From Schizophyllum amplum (lineage: Eukaryota; Basidiomycota; Agaricomycetes; Agaricales; Schizophyllaceae): a DNA stretch of 64,000 nt. The DNA lies in assembly GCA_007026445.1 (NCBI GenBank), contig VDMD01000014.1, forward strand, positions 186,001 through 250,000, given 5' to 3'. Each line of letters begins with the position of its first letter. Within the stretch, counting starts at the first letter, position 1. This document shows, one piece after another, positions 33,082-43,988 of the stretch. A program made the translations under genes and the position numbers. Below the pieces are notes generated by a model. That model made no database searches. It saw only the letters and a list, made by a program, of their open reading frames with translations, and had not been told where the DNA came from.

Positions 33082-34343
33082 TCACCACCGCTTCTCCCCC
33101 GCCCCCGGACTCGGGCTGCGCGGTGACGCACTCCGCGGTGTTAGCGCGTGCTCCTCGTCCCACGGCAGCGAGCTGTACGCCGCGCGTTTTCGCTCGTGCG
33201 CGGCCGAGCAGAGCGACTGCGCCGCGTAGCCGCCGCACACGAACACGCCGAGCGCGAGGATGGGCCGCCACGTCCAGCGGATGATGCGCAGGATCCACTC
33301 GACGATTTTGCCGACTATCTTGATCGCGGTGGCGTCGCCGCGGTGCCAGGAGCTGTAGGGGAAGTTAGCTGGGATGACTGGGGGAGGGGAGGGGAGGGGG
33401 GTGATGCGAGGGCGAGTTGAGGGAGTTGACGTACGCGGCGCCGAAGTGCTCGAAGATGTGGTTGTTGCTGATCCCGCCGAGCTTGTAGCCCTCGGGGAGG
33501 ACCTTGAGCTGGTCGCGTTGCGGGTAGTGGGCGTGCATGGTGGAGATGAAGTGGCAGCCCGCGGAGAACCTAGCCAGCGAGGTCAGTGACTGAGGCGCCG
33601 ACGACAAGCCCAGACCAGAAACGCACATGTCCGTCGCGTAGAGCGAGATCCAGTTGAGATCGTACGCGCGGAGGCGGTCGATCACAAAGCCGAGGAAGGG
33701 GTTGCCCGGTGTGGAGGTGAGGAACGCGTTGTTGATGCCGGTCGGGAGTCCCGGCGGGGAGAGCCAGGACTGCGTAAGGAACGCGTCAAGGGGGACCTTG
33801 CACTTGACGTCCAAATCGAGGTAGATACCACCCATTTTGTTGAGAATGAGGTACCGGATGACGTTGGAGCGCTGGATCTCTGCGAGGGGGAAGGTGAGCG
33901 GGCGGGACGCCTCAAGGCGCGGGGCACGCACCCTGTCCGTACCCGCGATACATGTCGTACAAGTCGGGGTAGTTCTCCTGCACGAACGCATTCGCGTTCT
34001 CGTCCTCCCACATGATGAAGGTCCAGTTGCGCCCTTGGTGCGCGTCGAGACAGGACTGGCGCCCCGCGATCCACTTGTCGCGCATCTCGATATCGCCTAA
34101 GCGGACCTGGTGCAGAATGCGGGGGACGATCTCTGGCGCGTCGGGCGGGGGGCGGACGGCTGCCAGGTCGAAGCCGTCGCCCTCGCCGATGATGGAAGTC
34201 GGGAGGAAGGTGAAAGCAAAGTAGGTGTACGCGAGGCAGTAGGCGATGTAGATGCGGTGGCGCGCAAACCAGGTGAGGGCGAGCACGGCGGGGGCGGCAA
34301 TGCAGGCGAGCCGGCGCGCTGAGGAGCGCGGGAGGGAGGGCAT
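33082..34343 (-). CDS. GT32-type glycosyltransferase (DXD), predicted Golgi membrane protein
   Basis: Exons 34343-33932, 33879-33627, 33569-33435 and 33352-33082 give 356 residues in frame. An N-terminal hydrophobic segment (IAAPAVLALTWFA...) predicts a type II membrane anchor. The GT32/OCH1-type core follows: IVPRILHQVRLGD, NWTFIMWEDENANAFVQENYPDLY, then RYLILNKMGGIYLDLDVKC with the DXD metal/nucleotide-sugar site, and NNAFLTSTPGNPFL. A second hydrophobic segment near the C-terminus (RPILALGVFVCGGYAAQSL) is followed by a short Ser/Pro tail. Family members add mannose or inositol-phosphorylceramide sugars in the secretory pathway. The small size and second hydrophobic segment are closer to mannosyl-inositol-phosphorylceramide synthase-like enzymes, but this is not certain. 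Confidence 0.83.
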
Positions 34344-35054
34344 GGTGGGCAATAGGAAGGTGTACAGAAACAAGAAACACAAACAAAAGGCGATACAATA
34401 CTGCCAAGATAAATAACCAATCAGCCGTGCAAAATAGCAGCTGATTCAAGATTGCCGTTCCACGCTCGCAGGCACCGCCCTCCGTCGACTTGCCCATGCC
34501 CCATGCCGCTCAGACGGTACTTGGACCCTCCTGGTGACGGTAAAACGGTATACGGGGCGAGGTGGGTAAGCCCAGGGTAAGCCCGCTAAATATTGCTCTC
34601 CAGATCCAGACCTCGCAGAACAATGGAAGCGCGCGTGAAACAATTGCATTACGAGCTCATTCTTATGTCACCGTTCCTCGGGACTCGGCGCCTATCCTGT
34701 TCGGGCCGATATTCCGGTTACCCTCCGACGCTTGACCGCCGCCACGACGCGTCTGCCGCCGAGCAAGGCGAACGACGCCCGTGTCCCGAGAATCGACACA
34801 GCAACTGACTCCATGTCAAGTATAAAGTCTAACACAGACACGTGATAAGCGTCCGCCGCGCTGCCGAGCCGCTGCCCAAGCGTGCCTTCAACGTTCAATC
34901 GAAGTGGGAAGGCATCTGTACGTTGTGTCGAGAATGATACTGGATAGTAGGACCATTGTATTCCAGTGATACATACAACCATTCTGTATCCGCACATGGC
35001 CCACCCACAGTTGGTTCTCGAAACCCCGCCTTAGTTATCTCTGCCACTCTGGCC
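34344..35054. other. Intergenic region
   Basis: No gene is recognised. The stretch separates the glycosyltransferase from the 3' end of the decayed dehydrogenase copy and has no obvious repeat. Confidence 0.35.
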
Positions 35055-35139
35055 TCAGGTCGTGAGCAAACGACCTTCAACTCACTGATCTCCTACAGCT
35101 TCTTCGCCAGCGCCGCATCAGCCGGAGATCCTCTTCGGG

Positions 35140-35205
35140 GGCGAGCTCCTTGTACGCCCTTTGGGGCTGAGCTCCTTGTACGCTCTTCGAGGGCGACCTC
35201 CTTGT
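35140..35205. repeat. Triplication of a ~25-bp coding unit in the pseudogene
   Basis: The unit GTACAAGGAGCTCGCCCCCGAAGAG (minus strand; one copy in the intact gene) is present three times with small changes. Confidence 0.7.
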
Positions 35206-35389
35206 ACGGAAAGATAGATGCGCCGCCGAGCTTTCCCGCAACGGGGGCCGCGGCAGCGTAGAGCGGTGTCCGCGCGCCGTCTTTCAGTCTTCAGATCCAT
35301 TGCGTGCGCGGGAGCGCCTCCCGAGACCTCCATCATAACGCGCGCCCGTGCCCGTCGAACGTCGGTCGCGGGAGACTATGTGCCCGTGG

Positions 35390-35482
35390 TGACAATCCCT
35401 GCCTGTAGTGACAATCCTTGCCTGCAGTGACAATCCTTGCCTGCAGTGACAATTCTTGCCCGCAGTGACAATCTCGTCCGGA
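35390..35482. repeat. 19-bp tandem expansion in the pseudogene
   Basis: Four or five copies of about GTGACAATCCTTGCCTGCA (plus strand) occupy the place of a single GTTGTCACTACTGGG in the intact dehydrogenase gene, shifting the frame. Confidence 0.8.
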
Positions 35483-35544
35483 TGCACGGTGAGCGCCGTG
35501 AGGAAAGGTGCCCGTCCGTCGCGGTGATGACGTTGGCGAGCTTG

Positions 35545-35785
35545 CCGAGGGCTGATGAGAAGTGAGCTTGTCGAGAGCTGATGAGAAGCGAGCTTAGGAC
35601 TGAGAGCTGGGAGAAGTCATGAGCTTGCTGAGTGAGAGCTGCGGAGAAGTGAGCTTGCGTCCAGCTGGGAGAAGTGAGCTTGCCGAGAGCTGGGAGAAGT
35701 GAGCTTGGCGAGCTGAGAGAAGTGAGCTTGCTGAGTGAGAGCTGGGAGAAGTGAGCTTGCTGAGAGCTGGGAGAAGTGAGCTTCC
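35545..35785. repeat. ~24-bp minisatellite derived from a splice acceptor
   Basis: About ten units of GAGAGCTGGGAGAAGTGAGCTTGC type are present. On the minus strand the unit reads CTTCTCCCAGCTCTCAGCAAGCTCA. This matches the last-intron acceptor and exon start of the intact gene (TTTGCCTCAG|CTCTCAGCAAAC), so the acceptor region itself was amplified. Confidence 0.8.
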
Positions 35786-35799
35786 ATGATCGATCTCGG

Positions 35800-36010
35800 A
35801 AATGAAGGCGAGGGAGGGAGGGAGGACGACAGAGGGTACGGCGAGGACGATGGTAGAAGGTACGGCAAGGACGATGGCAGAAGGTACGGTGAGGACGACA
35901 GAAGGTACGGTGAGGGAGGGAGGGAGGACGACAGGACTTGGAACCGCGAGGACGACAGGACTTGGTACGGCAAGGATGACAGGACTTGATACGGCAAGGA
36001 CATACGTACA
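35800..36010. repeat. Minisatellite in the former last intron of the pseudogene
   Basis: Variant units such as GAGGACGATGGTAGAAGGTACGGCAAG and GAGGACGACAGGACTTGGTACGG lie just inside the donor side of the large intron of the decayed copy (minus GTACGTATGTCCTTGCC). Confidence 0.75.
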
Positions 36011-36811
36011 GTAACGGGAGAAGTTGGGCATGAAGCCATCCGGTCCGCGTTGAGATCGTCGACAGGACTGTAGGTGCCAGCCACATGATAGAGGCAGCGG
36101 TCACTTGATAGAGGCAGCGGCCACTTGATGGACCCAGCGGCAACCTAGGTCGAGAGCATTAGCGCCTCGCATACCAGTGGCGACGAGACGACAAGACCGA
36201 ATAGACCACAAGACTGACCAAGACGACTCGTGGAACTTCTGCACTGTGCTTGAGGAGCGGCATCTTTGAGGAGCAGCAGAAGCTTTCTCGTGAGGAGGAA
36301 GAGTCCGAGATGGCTGTAGGCAAGATGAGATTTCGATGGGAATCCGCGGAAGAGACGCCTACCTCGTCGACGTCGACACGGATAGAGCGTGTTCGTTCTT
36401 ATACGAGCCTACGATAGGTCAGTGCACGGAAGTCAACCTCACTCACAGTGCCGCTGCGTTGTTGACGGGTATAGTATCGTAGAGATCATATATCTGTGGA
36501 GGATGAGGTCCGTCCTGTCAGGTGCTACGCAGGCGACTTACATATCTTGCCACGGGGAGGAAACGTATCTTCAGCGGGTATTTCCGGAGAGGCAATGACT
36601 AGTCAACAAACGGCTGGACGTTCACTGATATGAAGGTGAAGGAATGTGCGGGTGGGTCGTGCAGAACGGCTGTCCGGCGGCGATTCGGATGTCCTATGCG
36701 CTTGCATGGGAGAGGGGATGTGGGTCGACGCAGAGAACTTGAGCTTGAACATGCGCTACAGCCGGCATCATGTTATTGATAATCATCCGTGCCGAGGTAG
36801 GCGGAGCAGCC

Positions 36812-36892
36812 GCTTCAGCGAATGTTTCCCGAAGGGAGGATATCGATGGACGGCGGTGTTTCAAGCATGGGCATTTTCCTGTGCCATCGGGA
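36812..36892 (-). repeat. Inverted copy of the dehydrogenase promoter block
   Basis: The reverse complement aligns over about 75 bp with 29019-29090 upstream of the intact dehydrogenase gene. Shared motifs include TCCCGATGGC, CGCCGYCCATC and CTCCCTTCGGGAAAC. This marks the outer edge of the recognisable inverted duplication. Confidence 0.65.
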
Positions 36893-37224
36893 CAGCATCG
36901 GGATAGGCGGTCGAAAGTACCCGAGAGCGCATCGTCCAATACATTTCAGATGCAGATCACTGTAAATCAACATTTGGAAGCAAGAGTATAGCACTGCCCA
37001 GGGAGCAGGCTGGGAGCAGGGGAAGAAGAGGAAAAATGAACGTGACCGGTACGTGACCTTCATTGATTGGTCACAGCCCCACGTGCCTCCGTGACGCAGC
37101 GCGTGCCTGTCATTTGCACTTGCGTCCGAACTGCGTCCGAACTTTCATGTTCATCTTTCGCGGCGTTGTTCACTCCAGAAGACATCGCCGTTGAATTGTT
37201 TGCTGTAAAAATTCCCGCTGAACC
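36893..37224. other. Intergenic region upstream of the CAAX protease gene
   Basis: No gene or repeat is seen. The spacer presumably includes the promoter of the gene starting at 37225. Confidence 0.3.
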
Positions 37225-38463
37225 ATGCCTCCGGTGTCGGTCTCCATGAGCCTACCGACCTCTCAAGCGCACTTGCTCGCCTTTGTGTTCGCCCTATCTT
37301 ATGTTGGCTCTCTCTACGTCGCCAAAGAGGGCCGACTGAGCTTTACCTCTGGCGCTTCATCAAGTGAGAACTTGGTATGCTGAAAGTGCTCGACTGACGG
37401 AAAATCGGCATGCAGATTTTCGCAGCAAAGGTCGTGATGATCCCGAAGTCATCCGTACGCGCTTGCGTGCCGTCACCTTTTCCAGCATCTTTTCTGCCCT
37501 CCTTTTGTTGTACATTTGTAGCATGGTGATTAAGACTCCTTTATTGGTGCTGTTTGTGATCTGACTTGCGCAAAGGACGTCCTGAAGTGGCGCAAACTGA
37601 CTGGCCTGGCTCTTCCTCTGCCGTCGTTCTCTGTTTTCCTCACTCTCAGTCCTGTGGGCGTGGCGTCCAACATCACTCGTTTCTACTTGCCATATCTTCT
37701 TATTCCCATCCTCTACACCGGCCCGCTTTATGTGATATACCTTCGCAAGCGCATGCCGTTTCAGCAGAACTCATTGGGCCTATTACCGAGCCTGAAGTCT
37801 GTCATCGGCAACATCATTGGCGTTAGGAACTACGTTGTGGTACGCCTTCGCCAATTTTACGCTCTGGCATCCTCATGTAGACTTGCCTGACAGGCCCCCA
37901 TTACGGAAGAAGTCGTGTTCCGAGCGTGTATCGTCGCCGTATACAGGCTATCTGGCGCGACACGCTGGAAGATCGTATGGGGAGCGCCTCTTTGGTTCGG
38001 GATGGGTGCGTTTACGTGTGGCCCCGATACGATGAAGTTCATTGTCCGCCTAGCCCATCTTCACCACGCCTGGGAGACCTATAACACTCTCGGCAAATCT
38101 CCCGACGCGCTCAAGCAGGCTGTCGCGCAGACCGGTAAGCGTTTTGCTCAGCATGAAAGACGGTTCATTGACGAAGTCTTCCAGCCTTTCAGTTCATCTA
38201 CACCACGCTCTTCGGCGCGTACTGCGTGGACGTGTTCCTACTATCGTCAAATATACTGGCGCCTCTGATAGCCCATGTCGTAGCGAACTTCATGGGCATG
38301 CCCATGCTTGGATACGAGAAGCGCATGCTTCCGAGGCATCAGAGAAGTGAGTCTTGATCAGTATTAAGATATTCGTTGCTCACGTGTCCCAGGCATAACT
38401 GCCATGTACCTCCTCGGCGTCGCGTTGTTCACCACCGGCCTCGTCTCCTGTCATAGTATATGA
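37225..38463 (+). CDS. RCE1: CAAX prenyl protease 2 (RCE1-type, CPBP family)
   Basis: Seven exons (37225-37363, 37416-37525, 37576-37839, 37894-38005, 38054-38134, 38185-38346, 38393-38463) join in frame to give 312 residues. Several hydrophobic membrane segments are spread along the protein (HLLAFVFALSYVGSLYV, FSSIFSALLLLYICSM, LPYLLIPILYTGPLYVIYL). The conserved glutamyl-protease motifs of the CPBP/Rce1 family are present: APITEEVVFRACIVAVYR with the catalytic Glu pair, AHLHHAWE with the second-motif His residues, and IAHVVANFMG. The enzyme should cleave the -AAX tripeptide from prenylated proteins such as Ras and mating factors in the ER membrane. The gene is convergent with the monooxygenase gene and only about 40 bp from it. 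All catalytic positions look intact. Confidence 0.9.
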
Positions 38464-38504
38464 TCATAGATGTACATTGCGGCCTTACGAGTAGAACGAC
38501 CCCA

Positions 38505-41004
38505 TCACTCGAAAGCAAAGATCCCTCTGAAGTACACTTCCAGCGCCTCGATTTCGTCCACGCCAGCGATTGTCCCGACCCACCCATCTGGGCGCATTAC
38601 AACGAGTGCGCCGCGCTCGACGTCAACGCCGTACACCTCATGCGCAGCACGCGTTGTGTCTAAGTACACGCGCCCACCGCCCATAGGAGCCATGCCTAGT
38701 ACTTCATGCGCCGCATTTCCGCTGTCGGCGCACAATATTATCCAACGCACGGCGCGACGGGAAAGTCGACTGATCCATATGTCGGATGCGTTGAGCGCGT
38801 CGCAGAGCTTTGCCAGATATGGCCGCGAGACGCGAGGTGCACCGGCAAAGACAAGGATACTGGAATATGTCAGGGAGATGCAGTAGATCAAAATTAAGAT
38901 TGGGCATACGAGAAAGCGCCTGTGTTCTTAAGTATCTGATGTAGTCGGATGGGATCGGCGGTGCTGCAAAGGCACATGTTAGCCCTCAATTAACGATGCA
39001 GACCGCAACTCACCCTAGGGTGCTCACGAAGACGTCGGGAGCACGCTCGCCCACGTCGACAGTCGCCTTCGATGAGCCAACACTGACCTTGTTGATGAGA
39101 TTGGCAGCTGGAGGGGATGTGAGCAGGCATAATTATCTAGCGCGATCTGAGGACGTACGATACGATACGCCTGTCATATGCCGTGGGTCAGAAAAGCTAC
39201 TGCAGATATGTCGTTTAACCGTACCTAAGCCTAACGTGAACGACTGCATGTTCATGTCGCTGAACCACTCCTTCAGTATCTCCCTATATCGCATAGCGTC
39301 AGATACCAGATAAGGGAAGGCGGAAGAAACAAGATACCTAGGAGGCTCCGCTCGCCCAGCAAACTTGGGCGGGTAATGCCCTGAGATGAGCGTACTAATT
39401 GTGCGGTCGTTGTCGATGATCTGCTGAACAACGTGTCGGCGCTCGGTATTGTATGTCTCCAGAAGCCCCGGGCGTGCGGCACCCTTGAGCACGAGCTGAC
39501 GCAGGGTGAGCAAATCACAAACAACAAAGATAGGTTGACTTACTGCCAGTTTCCATGCTAGATTCACGGCGCTAGCAGGTGTATAAGCGGGAAGATCGAT
39601 ATGTTCGTACTACCCATCTAACGTACTCGTGTATTCCGGTGTTCAACCCTTGAGCAGACCCTGAGCTGTGCGTGTGGCATGCGTCTCCGGCCAGGATAAC
39701 TCGCTCTTCATGCAAGAACGTGTCGGCGATGCGTTGTCCGATACCCTACGAACCGACTCAGCCATCAGGACGCATAACATGGAATATGGACGCACATAAA
39801 TCGTGAACCAGTCCACGCGGAGGAAATCAACTCTGAAGGGAGCGAGCGCCTCTTTCGCCTCGCGCACGACGACCTCTTGCGTTATACCCTCTACGCCGCC
39901 GTACTTGTCTATGAGAGCTTGCGAGAAGACATAACCGATGCGCGTCATGCCACCGTCGATGGGGCACCAGAGGATCTGCCCATGCGATGCGCTATCAATG
40001 GAGTTGAGGCAACGCGGATTGGGCATGTCTGTTTCGACCAGAGCGTCCATGCGGATCCAGCGATGCGTCGTACTCTCGCCTGGGAAGCCTATACCAGCAA
40101 GCTTGCGCACGGTAGATTTGCCACCCTAGTAGCGCGTCAGGCGCCATAGACCTCCGATGACGACGACTCACATCTGCCCCAATGATGTACTTGCTACATA
40201 CTGGGTGTAAGGAGGTTGGCGTGAATAGTCAAGGCGGCACATACCTTTGGATAGTGAAAATCTCGCCGCTTTTAAGATCCTTGACCATCGTCTTCACGGG
40301 ATGGACTGCTTCAGCGTCTCCGAGTAGCTGAACGTCAATTAGTTGCTGCTGCATATGCAGGTCCACGCCAAGGTCTTCCATGATCTGCGTAAATTGTTGC
40401 TCGATGATGCGCTGTCGAAGATGCAGGCTGACAGTGACCGCTTAGAGTTGACGAAGTCGAGAGTAAGAATATACATACGCGAATTTGAAGGATGTATCGC
40501 CTGTCGCAGACATTCAGGTAATTATGGGAGTAGTACGCGAACAAAGACGTACCAAGCTTGTCCATTCGACTGGCGTACATGAGTCCTCCCGGTACGCGTT
40601 TACCTCTGCGGTGACGCTCGTTAATAAGGGCCGGTGTGCCGTCGGCTGACTTACTCATGAAAGTGCAGCGCATTACGAGTGGCAACGCCCAACTGGATAA
40701 GTGGCTCGGCCATATCCACCTGGTCAAGGAGCTCGATGCTCCTTGGCCACAGCGTGCATGCCCGACCATAGCACGGCATAACTGTCTTGTCATCTTGCTC
40801 TGCATTCTTTCCTCAGATCCGGCCACGATGGTATACTCTGTGCAACGCGTACCGAGAACGTATGGCTTGATCCCAAAGCGTGCGAGCTGGGCGGCGATAA
40901 GGCATCCTACTGGACCACCTCCCACGCTGGGAGGTTATGAGCACTCCTTCCCATCTAATCGAGCCCTGTCGTACTCACATCACCACGTCGACATTCGATG
41001 ACAT
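38505..41004 (-). CDS. FAD-dependent monooxygenase, phenol-hydroxylase type (multi-exon)
   Basis: The gene starts with a 26-bp exon (41004-40979, MSSNVDVVI). A 52-bp intron leads to VGGGPVGCLIAAQLARFGIKPYVL, the GXGXXG dinucleotide-binding motif. Later exons give CTLWPRSIELLDQVDMAEPLIQLG, VKDLKSGEIF, YIIGADGGKSTVRK (GADG motif), LVETDMPNPR, CPIDGGMTRIGYV, then ERVILAGDACHTHSS...AQGLNTG (GD motif). The final exons hold the thioredoxin-like C-terminal domain typical of phenol 2-monooxygenases, ending AFE-stop at 38505. The reaction expected is NAD(P)H-dependent hydroxylation of a phenolic ring, useful in metabolism of lignin-derived aromatics. The substrate is unknown. I did not fix every middle exon border, but each expected motif occurs in order and is open. 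Confidence 0.83.
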
Positions 41005-41481
41005 GCTGGATGAGGGAGAGAAGCAATGGACAGGGTATGGTCAGTGGCAAGGTTTCGATGAGAGACAAGCAATCCGTCCTTGATAACGGCTTCGCGATCC
41101 CGATGGATATTGTCCCATGCTTGTCTTTGCAAGGCGCCTGGCGTCTTAGTGGGGATGGGCGATTGCTCTTGGCGATATTGCGGTAGGATATCGACTGGCT
41201 CGCCGCGCGGCAGTAAACGCTCAAATCCAAGGTCAACGGATTCTTGGTTTCGACGGGGAAGACTCGGAGGGAAGGGTTCGCGTATCCAGACATGGGCTGG
41301 CTTCATTTCAGCAGGTTCATGTGGGTTTTGCAAGGCCGTACAAGTTAGCCCTACAAGTGACGAGGTTGCCCCCCATGGAGGCGGGAAACCGCCACGCGAC
41401 GCAAGCGACCGCTGAAGGAAGCCGCGGGGATTCGGAAGTTTCCGACTGTGAGCGATCTGAGATCTGAGATCTGAGTACTTA
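41005..41481. other. Intergenic region upstream of the monooxygenase
   Basis: No gene is recognised. The stretch ends in AGTACTTA, the inverted complement of TAAGTACT on the far side of the MITE at 41482-41872. Confidence 0.3.
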
Positions 41482-41872
41482 CCATGCCTCATCGGGTCTT
41501 TGACGATTCTGCTCAAATCGTCAAACTCCCGGGAAACCCCCTTCATGTGGTCCAATTCTGCCCGGAAAATTTTGTAGCGCCCGTTTTCAAGCGCTGGCTA
41601 TCCAACGGTGCACATTTTGTGGCCGGGAACTCGAAGGATGGTGTTGAAGCTCGCGGGTGGAAGAATTGATGGCCATCAGCCCACGTGCTGGCATCGTCCC
41701 CGTCTTGCCACCAATTTCTCTCATTTACACGCAGAAAAAATAGCATCACCGGATAGAGGGAGGACGAAAACCCTGCCTGTTCTTTTTCCGGAAGAAAAAC
41801 GGTACATGTAGGGGGTTTTCCCGGGTGTTTGACCATTCTGCTCAGAATCGTCAAAGACCCGATGAGGCATAG
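41482..41872. mobile_element. 391-bp TA-flanked MITE, inverted copy 2
   Basis: The termini match copy 1 (TGCCTCATCGGGTCTTT at both ends, inverted), with TA on each side (41480-41481 and 41873-41874). The interior aligns with copy 1 when reversed (for example CCGTTTTTCTTCCGGAAAAA, and TATCCAACGGTG in the opposite sense). There is no coding capacity. Confidence 0.83.
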
Positions 41873-42424
41873 TAAGTACTTAGTCTTGGGAGACTGGTAC
41901 TATGTAGTCTGAGTAATTGCCTGGCGGGCTTACCTGGCGATGACCTGGACCGCCAGCAGACCGGTGACCTCTGCCCTGGAGACTGCAGTGCTTCACTCAT
42001 CTTAGCCATACTTAAACATGTCCCCTGTTTTTGACCATTCACTTCACACCATTCGACGTTTCCATCTAGAAGGTACATTTCACGGGCACTAAAGGCCTCG
42101 TCGTTCGGGACCGCGCTCGCGCGGCCCATAAACTATTCTACATGATGCTCTATGCATAAGTTACAGTAACGAGTGCATAAAGGAAAAGGCAGTCTCCCGC
42201 AGAAAAACGGAAGATAAGATCGTGTCGAGGCGTCAAGCCGTGACGGACTGCTCGCAGCCCGCCCCCAGCACGTAAGTATAAGTAATAAGAAAAAGGAGAG
42301 GGACAGAGGAAGGAGACGATCGCAGATCCATAAAGATATGGAGAACGGCATGAACGGAGGTGGCACTGGGAGGAACGTGACTGGTCGTGAGGAACATGGG
42401 TGCTTGACATACGTGCATACGCCC
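41873..42424. other. Intergenic region
   Basis: No gene is recognised between the MITE and the stop codon of the AA11-like gene. Confidence 0.3.
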
Positions 42425-43847
42425 TTAGGTGTGGCGCCGGCTGGTCCAGTGGCGTTTGTGCGAGACGTACGCCCTCGGGAGAGCGCGCGCGCTCGCGGAA
42501 GCCGACGATGAATCGTTCGACCCCGACGCGGACGACGAGTCATCCACGACCATGGCCCCGTTCGCGCACTTCATGCCCCCGGCCGTGCTGCCCATGTTCT
42601 GCCAGATGCCCGAGCCGCACATGCTCCACGACGTCGCGGAGTCGCAGCGCATCTCGCCCTCGTTGTCGCACGGCACGGCGGAGCCCGTCGCGCCAGAGGC
42701 GGAGTCGGTGCCCGAAGCGGCGCCGCTGGCAGAGGAGCCCGCAGCGGAACCGGCGGCGGAGCCCGAGGCACCGCCGGCGGCAGACGCGCCAGATGCGGAG
42801 CCGGTAGCGGACGCTCCAGATGCACCAGACGCGGAGGCACCAGATGCGCCAGTGGCGGTGGCCGAGCTCGCGCCACCCAGAGCAGACGAGAGACCGCCCG
42901 CACCGGCACCGTCGCCGCCGTTGTTGACACCGGTCGCAGACGGGGCGGCCGCGGAAGAAGTCGCGTCGGACCCGCCGCCGATGCCGACGGACAGAGATGC
43001 AGAGACAGTCGCGCCGGGGCCGGATGCGGACGACGAGGAGCTGCCACCAGAGGAACCGCCGCTGCCGCCGCTGGACGACGAGCCGCAGTCGCCCTCGGGG
43101 TCGCCGAGGGCTGAGTCGCCGTCGGCGGTCTCGACCTGGTCGCCGGGGTTCGGGTACTTGACGTCGATGCCCTCGGCGATGGTGCAGGAGTTGATGCCGC
43201 TGAGCTGGGCGACGAACATCTCGGGGTAGCTGTCGAGGCCGGAGCCGCCGTTCTCGATGGTGACCATGGCGCTGGAGGTAGGTTAGCAGGTGAGGGGACA
43301 GATGTATAGGTTTGTACACACCAGTTCATATAGAACTCGCGGTTGCCGACGCGGTTGTTCCAAGTCCAGGCGAAGACGACGTCTCCATCCTTGACATCGG
43401 CGGGGATGTCGACGTCGAGGGTGACCTCGCCGGTGTTCGCGGGGCAGTTACCCTCGAAAGACTTGATGGCCTTGAAGGTCTTGCCTTCGTCCTCGGAGAT
43501 CGACAGCTGGCAAGAGCCGCCGTTGTGGTTCGCACCGCCGGTGATGCTGAACATACAAGTTAATGACGCGTCAGAAGCATTGATAAGACCACGTACGTGA
43601 CGGTCTGCGAAGACCCTGCCTGCCAGGTGGCAACGGACTCCTTGCCTTCTGTGTCATCGAGATAGCCCTTGCACGGGAAGTTCGAGCCAGATGCCTCAAG
43701 CGGGGAGGTCATACTGTAGTCCTGTTTGCCCTCCGGTGTGTTCTTGTTCGCCTTGCTGCGCAGTGGCGCCGGGCTGGTCATCTCCATATGTGCGGAAACC
43801 GACGCGACGAGCGCGGCGGCAACAGATGCGATCGTGAAAGCTCTCAT
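42425..43847 (-). CDS. AA11-like lytic polysaccharide monooxygenase with C-terminal Cys module
   Basis: Three exons (43847-43597, 43546-43322, 43271-42425; introns 50 and 50 bp) give 440 residues. A signal peptide (MRAFTIASVAAALVASVSA) ends directly before His20, which would be the N-terminal histidine of the copper 'histidine brace'. The second His lies in ITGGANHNGGSCQ (~residue 91), and the domain closes with FAWTWNNRVGNREFYMNC. The layout SGSNFPCKGY...GGSCQ...GNCPA resembles AA11 enzymes, which oxidatively cleave chitin. A long Ser/Gly/Ala-rich linker follows, then a small Cys-rich module (CDNEGEMRC...WSMCGSGIWQNMG...GMKC) like the X278 module attached to AA11 proteins. The predicted protein is secreted. 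The family assignment is by motif only. Confidence 0.8.
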
Positions 43848-43980
43848 CGTGAATATAATGGATGAAGAGAGTGCGGTTGGGTGGAGAGTTCGCGGTGGGG
43901 ATTACGCGGAGGTGGTGAGAGACAGTGAAGGGAGGAGGTTCGGAAGAGAGTGAATTCAACGGCGCTGCTTGCAGACGACC

Positions 43981-43988
43981 GCTTTATA
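43981..43988 (-). promoter_or_regulatory. TATA-like element of the AA11-like gene
   Basis: Read on the minus strand the site is GGTATAAAGC, about 135 bp upstream of the ATG at 43847, and no ATG intervenes in the immediate leader. Confidence 0.4.

Larger units (their letters stand above)
35055..36596 (-). pseudogene. Decayed inverted copy of the short-chain dehydrogenase gene
   Basis: Read on the minus strand, the segment follows the intact gene (29262-31462) in order. It has the exon 1 start region with ATG changed to ATT at 36596, then CATCCTCCACAG, then a jump to GTCAACAACGCAGCG. The jump means the Rossmann motif exons have been deleted. Exon 4-6 homologues follow (...GTCGTCTTGGTCAG..., GGTCCATCAAGTGG, TTCTCCCGTTACT), and finally the C-terminal region (GGAGGTCTCGGGAGGCGCTCCCGC). 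Three separate tandem expansions interrupt it, and an early TAG appears near 35096. It cannot encode an active enzyme. Confidence 0.78.

Noticed and set aside
35376..36143. 255-codon minus-strand frame as a gene
   Set aside because: It consists of minisatellite units inside the decayed dehydrogenase copy.
42429..43229. 266-codon plus-strand frame opposite the AA11-like gene
   Set aside because: It encodes only low-complexity Ala/Pro/Glu and is the complement of the Ser/Gly/Ala linker of the real minus-strand gene.
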